A DNA stretch of 64,000 nucleotides. It comes from JBBWZH01 sp035544115 (GTDB lineage: Bacteria > Actinomycetota > Actinomycetes > Mycobacteriales > CADCTP01). Below are positions 26,850 to 36,155 of the stretch, piece after piece; position 1 is the stretch's first letter, and every line of letters starts with the position of its first letter. The position numbers and the translations under genes were made by a program. Under the pieces are notes generated by a model that was not told the DNA's origin, ran no database searches, and saw nothing but the letters and a program-made list of their open reading frames with translations. Where the stretch lies: NCBI GenBank assembly GCA_963714145.1, contig OY970235.1, positions 372,001-436,000 on the forward strand, in the 5' to 3' direction.

Positions 26850-27971
26850 ATGCTCGACGATGAGGTGGAAGCGGACTGGGTCGAAATCCCGGCGTCCGGC
26901 GGCATGCCTGCTAAAGTCAGATACTCAGGTCTGGTAGCTCGGGCCGTCTTCGACATACCATTGGAAGGAATCGATAGCCAGGTCGTAGGGCTGACACTGG
27001 GGCCGCTTCAGGATCTCCTGTGGGTGGCTCTTCCGGAATCGCGTCGAACCATACAATCGGTCGTTGAAAACGAGATAGCGGATGCGTTGAGTCACGACCG
27101 TCGTGTGCTCTCGATATCATCCAGAACCGCCTCCTGGGAGCTTTGGTACGAGTTATTGCAGCCGAACCTGGCAGGTCTGCCGGCGACCGGTCGATCGTTG
27201 CGGGACCTATTTCGCGTACTTCGGCAGGTTATGGAGTTGGACACCGTTCTCGGGCACAGTTACCTAGACGCGCTTCGGGAAGGGGTATTCGAGCGGCTGG
27301 TCCCAGATGATCCGTTCGGGTTGTCAAGCTTTGCTCCTGATCTAGCGATGGAGCTGGCAAGTTGGGCGACGATATCTCCCCCCCGTGATCCATTCGCTGC
27401 GCCCTCACGTTCACTGGCTGTGCCATTCGGCGCCGTTGGTCGTGGTTGGCTTGAGGTCGCAGTACGGCCAGGAAGAAGAGTTGTCTGTTTGCGATATGGC
27501 GACATAGTGTCTACCGCGGTATTCCATGTATTGCCTGTAGATCTTAACAGGCGTGTGATGGAATTTGGACTCGATCCGTTTGCTGACTTGCTCTGGGAGC
27601 TATTGCCCGAGTCTCGGCCTGTTGTCCAAGCGCTTGTTACCCAAGAGCTCCGCAGCGCGATAGACGACGATCGTGCCCTCCGAAGTCTACCGGTCGTCGA
27701 GCTGTGTCGTGAGTTATTTCGGAAGGTTGTTCGGCCGGCACTGAATGGCTTTCCGGCATGCGTCGATGTTGCAGTACGGAGTCTGAACGTAGTCAGGCAT
27801 TTGCTTGATCTCGCGGTGAGCCTTGATGGTAGTCGCGCGTCAGTACTCCGTGACGAAATTTGCGATCCCCTGGCTCATATGCCGTACCGACCGGTGGTTG
27901 CGGAGTTGGACCCCACGCTGCTGCGCCGTATTCAAGGGTTCCTGGATGAACGGAGGCTGGGCGGACAATAG
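26850..27971 (+). CDS. Internally duplicated protein of unknown family, probable immunity partner of RHS 2
   Basis: 373 residues; ATG 26850 has a weak GGTAGG upstream, 63 bases after the RHS stop. It consists of two homologous halves of roughly 150 residues. First: V-A-R-A-V-F-D...G-P-L-Q-D-L-L-W-V-A-L-P-E-S-R-R. Second: V-S-T-A-V-F-H...D-P-F-A-D-L-L-W-E-L-L-P-E-S-R-P. Both go on to a helical E-I-A-D-A-L / E-L-R-S-A-I segment and an L-x-G-(L/F)-P-A stretch. There is no signal peptide, so it is cytoplasmic. GC is clearly below the neighbouring housekeeping genes, as for the toxin tip, which suggests joint transfer. No family recognised; the immunity role is inferred from position. Confidence 0.75.
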   Translation: MLDDEVEADWVEIPASGGMPAKVRYSGLVARAVFDIPLEGIDSQVVGLTLGPLQDLLWVALPESRRTIQSVVENEIADALSHDRRVLSISSRTASWELWYELLQPNLAGLPATGRSLRDLFRVLRQVMELDTVLGHSYLDALREGVFERLVPDDPFGLSSFAPDLAMELASWATISPPRDPFAAPSRSLAVPFGAVGRGWLEVAVRPGRRVVCLRYGDIVSTAVFHVLPVDLNRRVMEFGLDPFADLLWELLPESRPVVQALVTQELRSAIDDDRALRSLPVVELCRELFRKVVRPALNGFPACVDVAVRSLNVVRHLLDLAVSLDGSRASVLRDEICDPLAHMPYRPVVAELDPTLLRRIQGFLDERRLGGQ

Positions 27972-28251
27972 CATGAACTATTGCTTCGTATGGAGATCTG
28001 TTGGAGTCGGATGCGTCGGGTTGACGCTCGCGAGCCAGTGCGGGACTGACACAGAACAGATCCAGCGATTCATCTATTGTGCGCCGGGCCCCGCCTGTCG
28101 TCTCGTGGACAGACGGCGATCACGCGCTTCCATCCAGCCCGAGATGGTGTTGACCAAGGCGAAGATGCCTCGAGCGTGGATCGCTACGATGGCCCCGCCG
28201 GGGGCGGAGGGCCCGTCCGGGTGGTCTATCGTCGACTGAGAGAGATGTTGC

Positions 28252-29847
28252 ATGTCGCAGCCGGTTGTGCTGGTCGCTGAGGAGCTTGCCCCGTCCGCGA
28301 TGGAGGTGCTGGCCGGCGAGTTCGAAGTGCGCAGCGTGAACGGGGCCGACCGGGCCGCGCTGCTGCCGGCGCTGGCCGACGTCGATGCGGTGCTGGTGCG
28401 CAGCGCCACCCAGATCGACGCCGAGGCCCTCGCCGCGGCGCCGAGGCTGAAGGTGATCGCGCGGGCCGGGATCGGGCTGGACAACGTGGATGTGCCGGCG
28501 GCGACCGCCCGCGGCGTGATGGTGGTGAACGCGCCCACCTCGAACATCGTCTCCGCCGCTGAGCACGCGGTCGCGCTGCTGCTCGCCACGGCCCGGAACG
28601 TGGCGGCCGCGGACAAGTCGTTGAAGTCGGGGGAGTGGAAGCGGTCCAAGTTCACCGGGGTGGAGGTCGCGGACAAGACCGTCGGGGTCGTGGGCCTCGG
28701 CCGGATCGGGATCTTGTTCGCGCAGCGGATGTCGGCGTTCGGCACCCGGCTGGTCGCGTACGACCCGTACGTGCAGCCGGCCCGGGCCGCGCAGGTCGGT
28801 GTCCAACTGCTGAGCCTCGACCAACTGCTGGCCGAGAGCGACTTCATCTCGATTCACCTGCCGAAGACGCCGGAGACCGCCGGTCTGATCGGTGCGCGCG
28901 AGCTGGCGCTGACGAAGAAGGGTGTCCGGATCGTCAACGCCGCCCGCGGCGGGCTGATCGACGAGCAGGCGCTGGCCGACGCGATCGCGTCCGGCCACGT
29001 GGCCGGCGCTGGCATCGACGTGTTCGCCACCGAGCCGTGCACCGACAGCCCCTTGTTCGGGCTGCCCGGCGTGGTCGTCACCCCGCACCTGGGCGCGTCC
29101 ACCGCCGAGGCGCAGGACAAGGCGGGCCTCGCGGTGGCCCGCTCGGTGCGGCTCGCGCTGCAGGGCGAGTTCGTCCCGGACGCGGTGAACGTGCAGGCCG
29201 GCGGCGTGGTCGCGGAGGCAGTCAAGCCAGGCCTGCCGCTGGCGGAGAAGCTGGGCCGGATCTTCACCGCGTTGGCCGGCGGGGTCGCGCAGAGCGTCAC
29301 GGTCGAGGTCCGCGGCGAGATCGCCAGCCAGGACGTCAGCGTGCTGCAGCTCGCCGCGCTCAAGGGAATCTTCACCGACGTGGTCGCCGAGCAGGTCACG
29401 TTCGTCAACGCGCCGCTGCTGGCGAAGGACCGGGGCGTCGACGTCGGCCTGGTGACGTATGCGGAGAGTGACGAATACCGGAACCTCATCTCGGTGCGCG
29501 GCGTGCTGGCCACCGGCGAGCAGATCGGCGTCTCCGGCACCCTCACCGGGCCCCGTCAGGTGGAGAAGCTGGTCGAGGTCGACGGGTTCGACACCGACCT
29601 TCGGCTGGAGGCCCACCTGCTGTTCTTCCGCTACGCCGACCGCCCCGGTGTGGTCGGCACGGTGGGCGAGCGGCTCGGCGCGGCCGGCATCAACATCGCC
29701 GGCGCGCAGGTCAGCCGGACGCGGCGTGGCGGCGAGGCGTTGATGACGGTTTCGGTGGACACTGCCGTACCCGCGGACGTACTCGCCGATATACGCTCTG
29801 TGATCGGAGCGACCGCTGTGCGTAGCGCCGATCTGGCGGCAGAGTAG
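28252..29847 (+). CDS. serA: D-3-phosphoglycerate dehydrogenase
   Basis: 531 residues, the long actinobacterial type (mycobacterial SerA1-like). It oxidises 3-phosphoglycerate with NAD+, the first committed step of serine synthesis. A substrate-binding domain is followed by a Rossmann domain with G-L-G-R-I-G (about residue 146). Catalytic residues lie in the N-A-A-R-G-G-L-I, T-E-P and T-P-H-L-G-A-S-T motifs. The intervening ASB domain (about 320-450) is followed by a C-terminal ACT domain (R-P-G-V-V-G-T-V-G...G-I-N-I-A) that binds serine for feedback control. ATG 28252 follows a GAGAGAG stretch. Confidence 0.96.
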   Translation: MSQPVVLVAEELAPSAMEVLAGEFEVRSVNGADRAALLPALADVDAVLVRSATQIDAEALAAAPRLKVIARAGIGLDNVDVPAATARGVMVVNAPTSNIVSAAEHAVALLLATARNVAAADKSLKSGEWKRSKFTGVEVADKTVGVVGLGRIGILFAQRMSAFGTRLVAYDPYVQPARAAQVGVQLLSLDQLLAESDFISIHLPKTPETAGLIGARELALTKKGVRIVNAARGGLIDEQALADAIASGHVAGAGIDVFATEPCTDSPLFGLPGVVVTPHLGASTAEAQDKAGLAVARSVRLALQGEFVPDAVNVQAGGVVAEAVKPGLPLAEKLGRIFTALAGGVAQSVTVEVRGEIASQDVSVLQLAALKGIFTDVVAEQVTFVNAPLLAKDRGVDVGLVTYAESDEYRNLISVRGVLATGEQIGVSGTLTGPRQVEKLVEVDGFDTDLRLEAHLLFFRYADRPGVVGTVGERLGAAGINIAGAQVSRTRRGGEALMTVSVDTAVPADVLADIRSVIGATAVRSADLAAE

Positions 29848-30046
29848 GCTTGACTGCTCCGTTCGCCGTTCTTGTTACAGCTTCGACACGACCGGGGAGA
29901 ATTCTTCGGTTCCTGCTTCGCCAACCGGCTACGAACCGTTATCGTCTCCGGCGCGGCAGGTAGACCGGTGTCCCGCGGCGGAGCGGGGCGCGCGCTGCGA
30001 CGCCGAGCGTCCGCACGGTCAAAGATCCCTGCCTGCGAGGGTGGCC

Positions 30047-33000
30047 GTGAGTCGTTCGTATCTCCGGGGGCTGACCAGGCGGCGTGCCGTGCCGCTGGTA
30101 GCTCTCGCGGCGTTGACCGGGGGGGTGCTCATCTCCCAGGGAGGTGGCAGTCCGGTCGGTGCCGCACCGAAGTCATCCCACGCGAAGCCGATCTCATCGA
30201 AGGTCAAGGGGGCGAAGGTCGACGTCGCGTCGACACCGCTGAGCGGTCTGGGCACGAAGAACGCCAAGAAGACCCCAGCCGAGGGCACCGCGACGCTGCC
30301 CACCAAGGGCCCGGTGGCGCTGCTGCTCGAGCTCAACACCGGCGCCACGCAGGACAGCTACAAGGGCGCGCTCGGCCGCGGTAAGGCCGCCGCCAAGGCC
30401 GCGGCCAAGGCCCAGCAGGGCGTCGTGACGTCCATGCAGAACAGCGTCGCGGCCAGGGTCGCCCAGGTAGCGCCGAAGTCCACGGTGCTCTACCGGATGC
30501 ACAACATCATGGCCGGTATCGCCGTGCAGACCGACGCCAAGTTCGCCAACGCGATCAAGGGCCTCGGCGGCGTCAAGGCCGTCTACCCGATCACCGCCAA
30601 GCGGGTCAGCAACGCCGGCGGCATGCCGCTGGTCGGCGCGCCGACCGGCTGGGCCACCGGTGACCTCGGCCAGAACGTCACCGTCGGCATCATCGACTCC
30701 GGCATCGACTACACCCACGCGATCTTCGGCGGCGCTGGCACGCCGGCCGCCTTCGACGCGATCAACACCACCGAGGCGATCCCGGGCCAGTTCCCGACCG
30801 CCAAGGTGGTCGGCGGGTTCGACTTCGCCGGCGACGACTACAACGCCGACCCGAACGACGCAGGCCCCACCTTCAAGTTCCAACCCATCCCGCACCCGGA
30901 CCCGAACCCGATCGACTGCAAGTACAGCGGCGCGAACAGCACCGTCGGGCACGGCTCGCACGTCGCCGGTACCGCGGCCGGGCTGGGTGTCGCCGCGAAC
31001 GGCAGCACCTACACCGGCCCGTACGACTCGACCACTCCGTTCTCGACGATGAAGATCGGCCCCGGTGCCGCTCCGCGTGCCGCGCTGTACGCGCTGCGCG
31101 TGTTCGGCTGCGCCGGTTCGACCAACGTCGTCGGCGAGGCGCTCGACTGGGCCGCCGACCCGGACGGTGACGGCGACTTCTCCGACCGCCTCGACGTGGT
31201 CAACATGTCGCTCGGTTCGGACTTCGGCTCGCCGCAGGACGGTGACTCGGTCGCCTCCAACCGGCTCTCGCTGGGCGGCACCGTCGTGGTGGCCGCGATG
31301 GGCAACGGTGGCGACCTGTACGACGTCGGCGGCTCACCGGGCAACGCGGTCCGCACCATCGCCGCCTCCGGTGGCGACGACGGCTTCGCCGTGCTGGACG
31401 GGCTGAGGGTCAACTCGCCGAGCGGCATCGCCGACACCTACGGCGCCGAGGTCTCGGTCGCGTTCCCGTACGCGACCAGCCCGGACCTGACCGGCGTGCT
31501 CGCCGCGCCGTCGGGCACCCTCGACCCGAACAACCTGGGTACCAACAACAAGGACGGCTGCGACGCCTTCCCGGCCGGGACCTTCACCGGCAAGATCGCC
31601 TGGCTGGAGTGGACCGAGGGCACCGACCGGCGCTGCGGCTCCGTGGCCCGGTCCGGCAATGCCAAGGCCGCCGGCGCGGTCGGGTTCGTGTTCGCCGACG
31701 ATTCCGAGTCGTTCGCCGCCGGCATCACCGGCGACGGTGACATCCCCGGCGTGCTGCTGGTGAAGAGCGCCGGCGACATCATCCGCCCGCACCTGGGCGA
31801 GAGCGTCTCGGTGACGCTGGGCAACACGTTGCGCAACAGCGTCAAGCAGAACTTGCCGCAGAACGCGGACAAGGTCTACACCTCCTCGTCCCGCGGCACG
31901 CACGGCGCCGGCAACCTGAAGCCGGACGTCACCGGCGTCTCGGTGCAGGTCTTCTCCACTGATGTCGGCACCGGCAGCGACGGCAAGTCGCTGTCCGGCA
32001 CCTCGATGTCCAGCCCGATGATCGCCGGCGTCTCCGCGCTGGTCCGGTCGAAGCACCCGGACTGGACGCCGGAAGAGGTCAAGGCCAACATCATGAACAC
32101 GGCCGACAAGGACATCTTCACCGGCGACAACCGCACCGGCGACAAGTACGCGCCGAACCGGGTCGGCGCCGGCCGGGTCGACGTCCCGCAGGCCCTGGAC
32201 AACCAGGTGCTCGCCTACGTGGTGAACGACCCGGGCGCGGTCAGCGTCTCGTTCGGCCCGGTCGCGGTCACCGCGCCGGTCACCCTCACCAAGACCGTGA
32301 AGGTGGTCAACAAGGGCGTCACGCCGGCGGCGTACAACCTGTCGTACGTGCCGTCCACCCAGATCCCGGGCGTCGTCTACTCGGTGAAGTCGAAGGCCGG
32401 CAACCCGGCGGACAACAAGATCGCGTTGGCTCCGCGGGCAACCACCACGTTCGATGTCACGATGACGATCGCGGACCCGGGCACGCTCACCAAGACGATC
32501 GACCCGACCGTCGAGGTCGAGCAGGCCGGCGCGCCGCGGCAGTTCATGGCGGACGCCAGCGGACGTGTCGTACTGGACGCGACCGACTCGCAACGGCCGT
32601 CGCTGCGGGTGCCGGTGTACTCGGCGCCGCGGCCGGCGTCCACGGTGACCCAGGCCAGCTCGCTGGTGCTGCCACCGGGCGGCGTGGTCAGCGGTGACCT
32701 GGCGCTGACCGGGCACGGCGTGAGTCAGGGTGAGGACACCGAGGCGGTCGACTCGATGGTCAGCGGGTTCGGCCTGCAGGCGACGAGCCCGCAGTTGCCG
32801 GCCTGCACTGGCGCGGTCGTCGAGGGCTGCATCGCGTTCGCCGACGAGCGGTCGACGGACGTGAAGTACCTCGGCGTCACCACCGACGCACCGGCGATCG
32901 CCGCCGCCGCCGGGAACCCGCTGGAAGAGGGGCTCCTGTACTTCGGAGTCAGCAGTTATGGGCCGTGGCGTACCCCCGCTGGGTTCAGCGACTTCGAGGT

Positions 33001-33823
33001 GGTGCTCGACCTGAACCACGACGGCGCGCCGGACGTGGTCCTGTTCACCACCCGGTTCAGCGCCACCTCGGACCTGCTCGGCACCGAGGCTGTCGACCTG
33101 AACACCGGCGATCTGCTGGAGGACGCGGAAGGGAACAACTTCTGGTTCCTGAACACGGCCCCCGGCAACTTCGACACGGACGTCTTCGACAGTGACAGTG
33201 CTGTGATGTCGGTGCCGCTGAAGGCGCTGGGCATCACGAGCGCGAACCGGCGGATCAACTACGGGCTGGCGACGTTCAGCGCCTACCACAACGACGCGGT
33301 CGACACGGTGGGGCTGACCGCGCAGTTCTCCCCGCAGTTGACCATCGACGTCACCCGCCCGGCGATCACCGCCGGCGATGGCGGCTCGTCCGGCGTGTTG
33401 TTCTTCGACCAGCCCGGCCACACGCTGAGCGTCCGCAAGGACGTGGCCACGTTCAGGGCCGACAAGACGCAGGGCCTGCTGCTGATCCACCACCACAACA
33501 AGGACGGCTCCCGGGCCCAGGTGGTCCGGGTGAAGCAGCCGTCGTCGCCGAAGCTCACGCTGAGCGCGACAACGGTGCGGGCCGGTACCGCGGTCAACGC
33601 CACGGTGTCCATCGCGCCCACCTCCGGGCCGGCGGCCACCGGGACGGTCCAGGTCTCCCGGACGCCGGGTGTGCTGCTTGTTCAGGGCACGACCACGACC
33701 GGGTCGGTCACGCTGCGGCTGCCGAACCTGGCCCGTGGCCGGTACACGATCTACTCGCACTACTTCGGCGATAACAACTACGCCGATGCGTTCTCCAACA
33801 GCGTGGTCCTGACCGTGACCTAG
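30047..33823 (+). CDS. Secreted S8 subtilisin-like serine peptidase with PA domain
   Basis: 1258 residues from GTG 30047, with GAGGG just upstream; GTG 30041 is too close to that box. A twin-Arg/Lys-rich signal (T-R-R-R-A-V-P) and hydrophobic core precede G-A-A. The N-terminal region (about 85-190) resembles an inhibitor I9 propeptide. The subtilase domain shows the triad D217 (I-I-D-S-G-I-D), H302 (G-H-G-S-H-V-A-G) and S653 (G-T-S-M-S-S-P). A protease-associated (PA) insertion lies between His and Ser. The C-terminal half has fibronectin-like and beta-sandwich segments. Extracellular protein degradation or processing is likely. Followed by a strong terminator. Confidence 0.92.
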   Translation: MSRSYLRGLTRRRAVPLVALAALTGGVLISQGGGSPVGAAPKSSHAKPISSKVKGAKVDVASTPLSGLGTKNAKKTPAEGTATLPTKGPVALLLELNTGATQDSYKGALGRGKAAAKAAAKAQQGVVTSMQNSVAARVAQVAPKSTVLYRMHNIMAGIAVQTDAKFANAIKGLGGVKAVYPITAKRVSNAGGMPLVGAPTGWATGDLGQNVTVGIIDSGIDYTHAIFGGAGTPAAFDAINTTEAIPGQFPTAKVVGGFDFAGDDYNADPNDAGPTFKFQPIPHPDPNPIDCKYSGANSTVGHGSHVAGTAAGLGVAANGSTYTGPYDSTTPFSTMKIGPGAAPRAALYALRVFGCAGSTNVVGEALDWAADPDGDGDFSDRLDVVNMSLGSDFGSPQDGDSVASNRLSLGGTVVVAAMGNGGDLYDVGGSPGNAVRTIAASGGDDGFAVLDGLRVNSPSGIADTYGAEVSVAFPYATSPDLTGVLAAPSGTLDPNNLGTNNKDGCDAFPAGTFTGKIAWLEWTEGTDRRCGSVARSGNAKAAGAVGFVFADDSESFAAGITGDGDIPGVLLVKSAGDIIRPHLGESVSVTLGNTLRNSVKQNLPQNADKVYTSSSRGTHGAGNLKPDVTGVSVQVFSTDVGTGSDGKSLSGTSMSSPMIAGVSALVRSKHPDWTPEEVKANIMNTADKDIFTGDNRTGDKYAPNRVGAGRVDVPQALDNQVLAYVVNDPGAVSVSFGPVAVTAPVTLTKTVKVVNKGVTPAAYNLSYVPSTQIPGVVYSVKSKAGNPADNKIALAPRATTTFDVTMTIADPGTLTKTIDPTVEVEQAGAPRQFMADASGRVVLDATDSQRPSLRVPVYSAPRPASTVTQASSLVLPPGGVVSGDLALTGHGVSQGEDTEAVDSMVSGFGLQATSPQLPACTGAVVEGCIAFADERSTDVKYLGVTTDAPAIAAAAGNPLEEGLLYFGVSSYGPWRTPAGFSDFEVVLDLNHDGAPDVVLFTTRFSATSDLLGTEAVDLNTGDLLEDAEGNNFWFLNTAPGNFDTDVFDSDSAVMSVPLKALGITSANRRINYGLATFSAYHNDAVDTVGLTAQFSPQLTIDVTRPAITAGDGGSSGVLFFDQPGHTLSVRKDVATFRADKTQGLLLIHHHNKDGSRAQVVRVKQPSSPKLTLSATTVRAGTAVNATVSIAPTSGPAATGTVQVSRTPGVLLVQGTTTTGSVTLRLPNLARGRYTIYSHYFGDNNYADAFSNSVVLTVT

Positions 33824-33845
33824 CCGTTGGGAGTAGTACGTACGC

Positions 33846-33881
33846 AGAGGGCCCCCGCGGCAGCCGCCGCGGGGGCCCTCT
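33846..33881 (+). terminator. 16-bp perfect stem terminator after subtilase gene
   Basis: The arm at 33846-33861 pairs perfectly with 33866-33881 around an AGCC loop, 22 bases after the stop codon. There is no T-run, as usual for actinomycete hairpins. Confidence 0.75.
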
Positions 33882-34015
33882 CGCGTCCGCGCCACCCGGC
33901 CGGGGCGCCCCGCCGCCGGGGCCGGCCCGGTGCCGTCCATCCGCCCAGGTGAACCAGTGCGACGCGCGACCGGGCGGCGCAAACCGGACCAGCGGGCCGG
34001 GTAGCCTTGCCGCTC

Positions 34016-35071
34016 ATGAAGCTAGCGGTCATCCCAGGCGACGGCATCGGCCCTGAAGTGGTCGCGGAGGGCCTCAAGGTGCTCCGTGAGGTGATCTCCG
34101 ACGTCGAGACCACCATGTATGACCTGGGCGCCGCCCGATGGCACCGAACCGGGGAACTGGTGCCCGATTCGGTGATCAACGAGCTGCGCGGGCACGACGC
34201 GATCCTGCTCGGCGCGGTCGGCGATCCGAGCGTGCCGCCGGGGGTGCTGGAACGCGGCCTGTTGTTGCGCCTGCGGTTCGAGTTGGACCACCACGTGAAC
34301 CTGCGGCCGGTGCGGCTGTTCGCCGGCGTGCGCTCGCCGCTGACCGGGGAGCCCGCCATCGACATGGTCGTGGTCCGCGAGGGCACCGAGGGCCCGTACT
34401 CGGGCAATGGCGGCATCCTGCGCAAGGACACCCCGCACGAGGTGGCGACCGAGGTCAGCCTGAACACCGCGTTCGGCGTCGAGCGGGTGGTGCGGGACGC
34501 GTTCCAGCGCGCCGCCGCCCGGCCCCGCCGGCACCTGACGCTGGTGCACAAGACGAACGTGCTGGCGCATGCCGGCTCGCTCTGGTCGCGCACGGTCGAG
34601 GATGTCTCCCGGGCCTTCCCGGACATCACGGTGGCCTACCAGCACGTGGACGCGGCCGCGATGTTCTTCGTGACCGACCCGGCCCGGTTCGACGTGGTGG
34701 TCACCGACAACCTGTTCGGCGACATCCTGACCGACCTCGGCGCCGCGGTCACCGGCGGCATCGGTCTGGCCGCCAGCGGCAACCTGGACGTCAGCCGGGC
34801 CAACCCGAGCATGTTCGAGCCGGTGCACGGCAGCGCCCCGGACATTGCCGGAACCGGCCGCGCCGACCCGACCGCGACGGTACTGTCGGTGGCGCTGCTG
34901 CTCGATCACCTCGGGCACGGCGACCAGGCGCGGCGGGTCGAAGCCGCGGTGGCGTTCGATCTGGCCACCCGCGACCACGCCGATCCGGGCGGCACGGACC
35001 TCATCGGTGACCGGCTCGCGGCCCTCGCCAGCCAGCACTCGCCGACGCCCAGTACGCAGCCAGCGAGTTGA
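34016..35071 (+). CDS. leuB: 3-isopropylmalate dehydrogenase
   Basis: 351 residues. It oxidatively decarboxylates 3-isopropylmalate with NAD+ in leucine synthesis, after LeuCD. Family motifs: G-D-G-I-G-P-E-V near residue 9; R-E-G-T-E-G-P-Y-S-G; H-K-T-N-V-L; D-N-L-F-G-D-I-L-T-D-L, with the Mg2+-binding aspartates; E-P-V-H-G-S-A-P-D-I-A-G. ATG 34016 is chosen over an in-frame TTG at 34007. A TAGCCT -10-like box at 34002-34007 lies 8 bases before the ATG, which points to a leaderless transcript. Confidence 0.96.
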   Translation: MKLAVIPGDGIGPEVVAEGLKVLREVISDVETTMYDLGAARWHRTGELVPDSVINELRGHDAILLGAVGDPSVPPGVLERGLLLRLRFELDHHVNLRPVRLFAGVRSPLTGEPAIDMVVVREGTEGPYSGNGGILRKDTPHEVATEVSLNTAFGVERVVRDAFQRAAARPRRHLTLVHKTNVLAHAGSLWSRTVEDVSRAFPDITVAYQHVDAAAMFFVTDPARFDVVVTDNLFGDILTDLGAAVTGGIGLAASGNLDVSRANPSMFEPVHGSAPDIAGTGRADPTATVLSVALLLDHLGHGDQARRVEAAVAFDLATRDHADPGGTDLIGDRLAALASQHSPTPSTQPAS

Positions 35072-35145
35072 TCCCGGTATCGCCACGGGTTATGCCTGTG
35101 GTGGAATCGTAGGAAGTCCTCGTAGTTCCGTCGAAGGAGCCGGCT

Positions 35146-36072
35146 GTGCCTATCACGCCAACAAAGAAGATCTGGATGAGCGGCACGCTCGTCGACTGGG
35201 ACGACGCGAAAATCCACGTGCTGAACCCGACGTTGCACTACGGCTGGGGTGTCTTCGAGGGCGTCCGGGCGTACGCGACGCCGCGCGGGCCGGCCGTGTT
35301 CCGGCTGACCGACCACATCGCCCGGCTGTTCCGGTCGGCCCGGTTATACCTGATGGACCCGGGCTTCACCCCGGAGGAGATCGTCGCCGCCACCAAGGAG
35401 ACGGTCCGGATCAACGAGGTGGAGTCCTGCTACATCCGCCCGCTGATCTACCTCGGCTACGGCGAGATGGGCCTCAACCCGCTGCCCAGCCACGTCGAGG
35501 TGATGGTCGCCTGCTGGCCGTGGGGCCTGTACCTGGGCACCGAGGCGCTGGAGCGGGGCTGCCGGGCGGTGACGTCCAGCTGGCAGCACATCAACCAGAA
35601 CTCGATCGCCCCCACCGGCAAGGGCACCGGCCAGTACGTGAACTCCTCGCTGAGCAAGGTCGCCGCGCTCAAGGCCGGCTACGACGAGGCGGTCCTGCTC
35701 AGCCCGGCCGGCAACGTGGTGCAGGGCACCGGGGAGAACATCTTCATCGTGCAGGGCCGCACCCTGATCACCCCGCCGGTGCAGGAGGGCCTGCTGCAGG
35801 GCCTCACCCGCGACTCGGTGATGACGATCGCCCGCGACCAGGGCTACGAGGTCGTCGAGCACGCGCTGGTCCGCACCGACCTGTACTTCGCCGACGAGGC
35901 GTTCTTCACCGGCACCGCGGCCGAGATCGTGCCGATCGCCGAGATGGACGACCGGCAGATCGGCACCGGCAAGCCGGGCCCGATCAGCAAGGAGATCATG
36001 GAGATCTTCTCCGCCGCGGCGGCCGGCGAGGTGGCCAGGTACAAGGACTGGAACGAGTACGTCGCCGAGTAG
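35146..36072 (+). CDS. ilvE: Branched-chain amino acid aminotransferase (class IV, PLP)
   Basis: 308 residues, fold type IV. It interconverts Val/Leu/Ile and their 2-oxo acids using glutamate, the last step of the pathway. Recognisable motifs are H-Y-G-W-G-V-F-E-G-V-R-A-Y, Y-I-R-P-L and the lysine region N-S-S-L-S-K-V-A-A-L-K-A-G-Y-D-E-A. The PLP-binding E-N-I-F-I-V and T-G-T-A-A-E-I segments also fit. GTG 35146 is preceded by GAAGGAG at 35133-35139. It is of the shorter (about 305 aa) IlvE group. Lies 74 bases after leuB; likely same transcription unit or own promoter. Confidence 0.94.
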   Translation: MPITPTKKIWMSGTLVDWDDAKIHVLNPTLHYGWGVFEGVRAYATPRGPAVFRLTDHIARLFRSARLYLMDPGFTPEEIVAATKETVRINEVESCYIRPLIYLGYGEMGLNPLPSHVEVMVACWPWGLYLGTEALERGCRAVTSSWQHINQNSIAPTGKGTGQYVNSSLSKVAALKAGYDEAVLLSPAGNVVQGTGENIFIVQGRTLITPPVQEGLLQGLTRDSVMTIARDQGYEVVEHALVRTDLYFADEAFFTGTAAEIVPIAEMDDRQIGTGKPGPISKEIMEIFSAAAAGEVARYKDWNEYVAE

Positions 36073-36155
36073 CCGCGGCGGGCCGGCGCGGCGGGCCGGC
36101 TTATAGTCGCCGCAGGCGCCCGGGTGGTCCCGGGGGCATGCGGAAGGAGCATCCT

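Noticed and set aside
27823..28239. Possible small gene between the duplicated partner gene and serA (including an ATG at 27974)
   Set aside because: Overlaps the end of the previous gene, has no ribosome site and no protein-like features. The 280-base gap instead holds an imperfect GGCCC...GGGCC hairpin near 28191-28215 and the serA upstream region.
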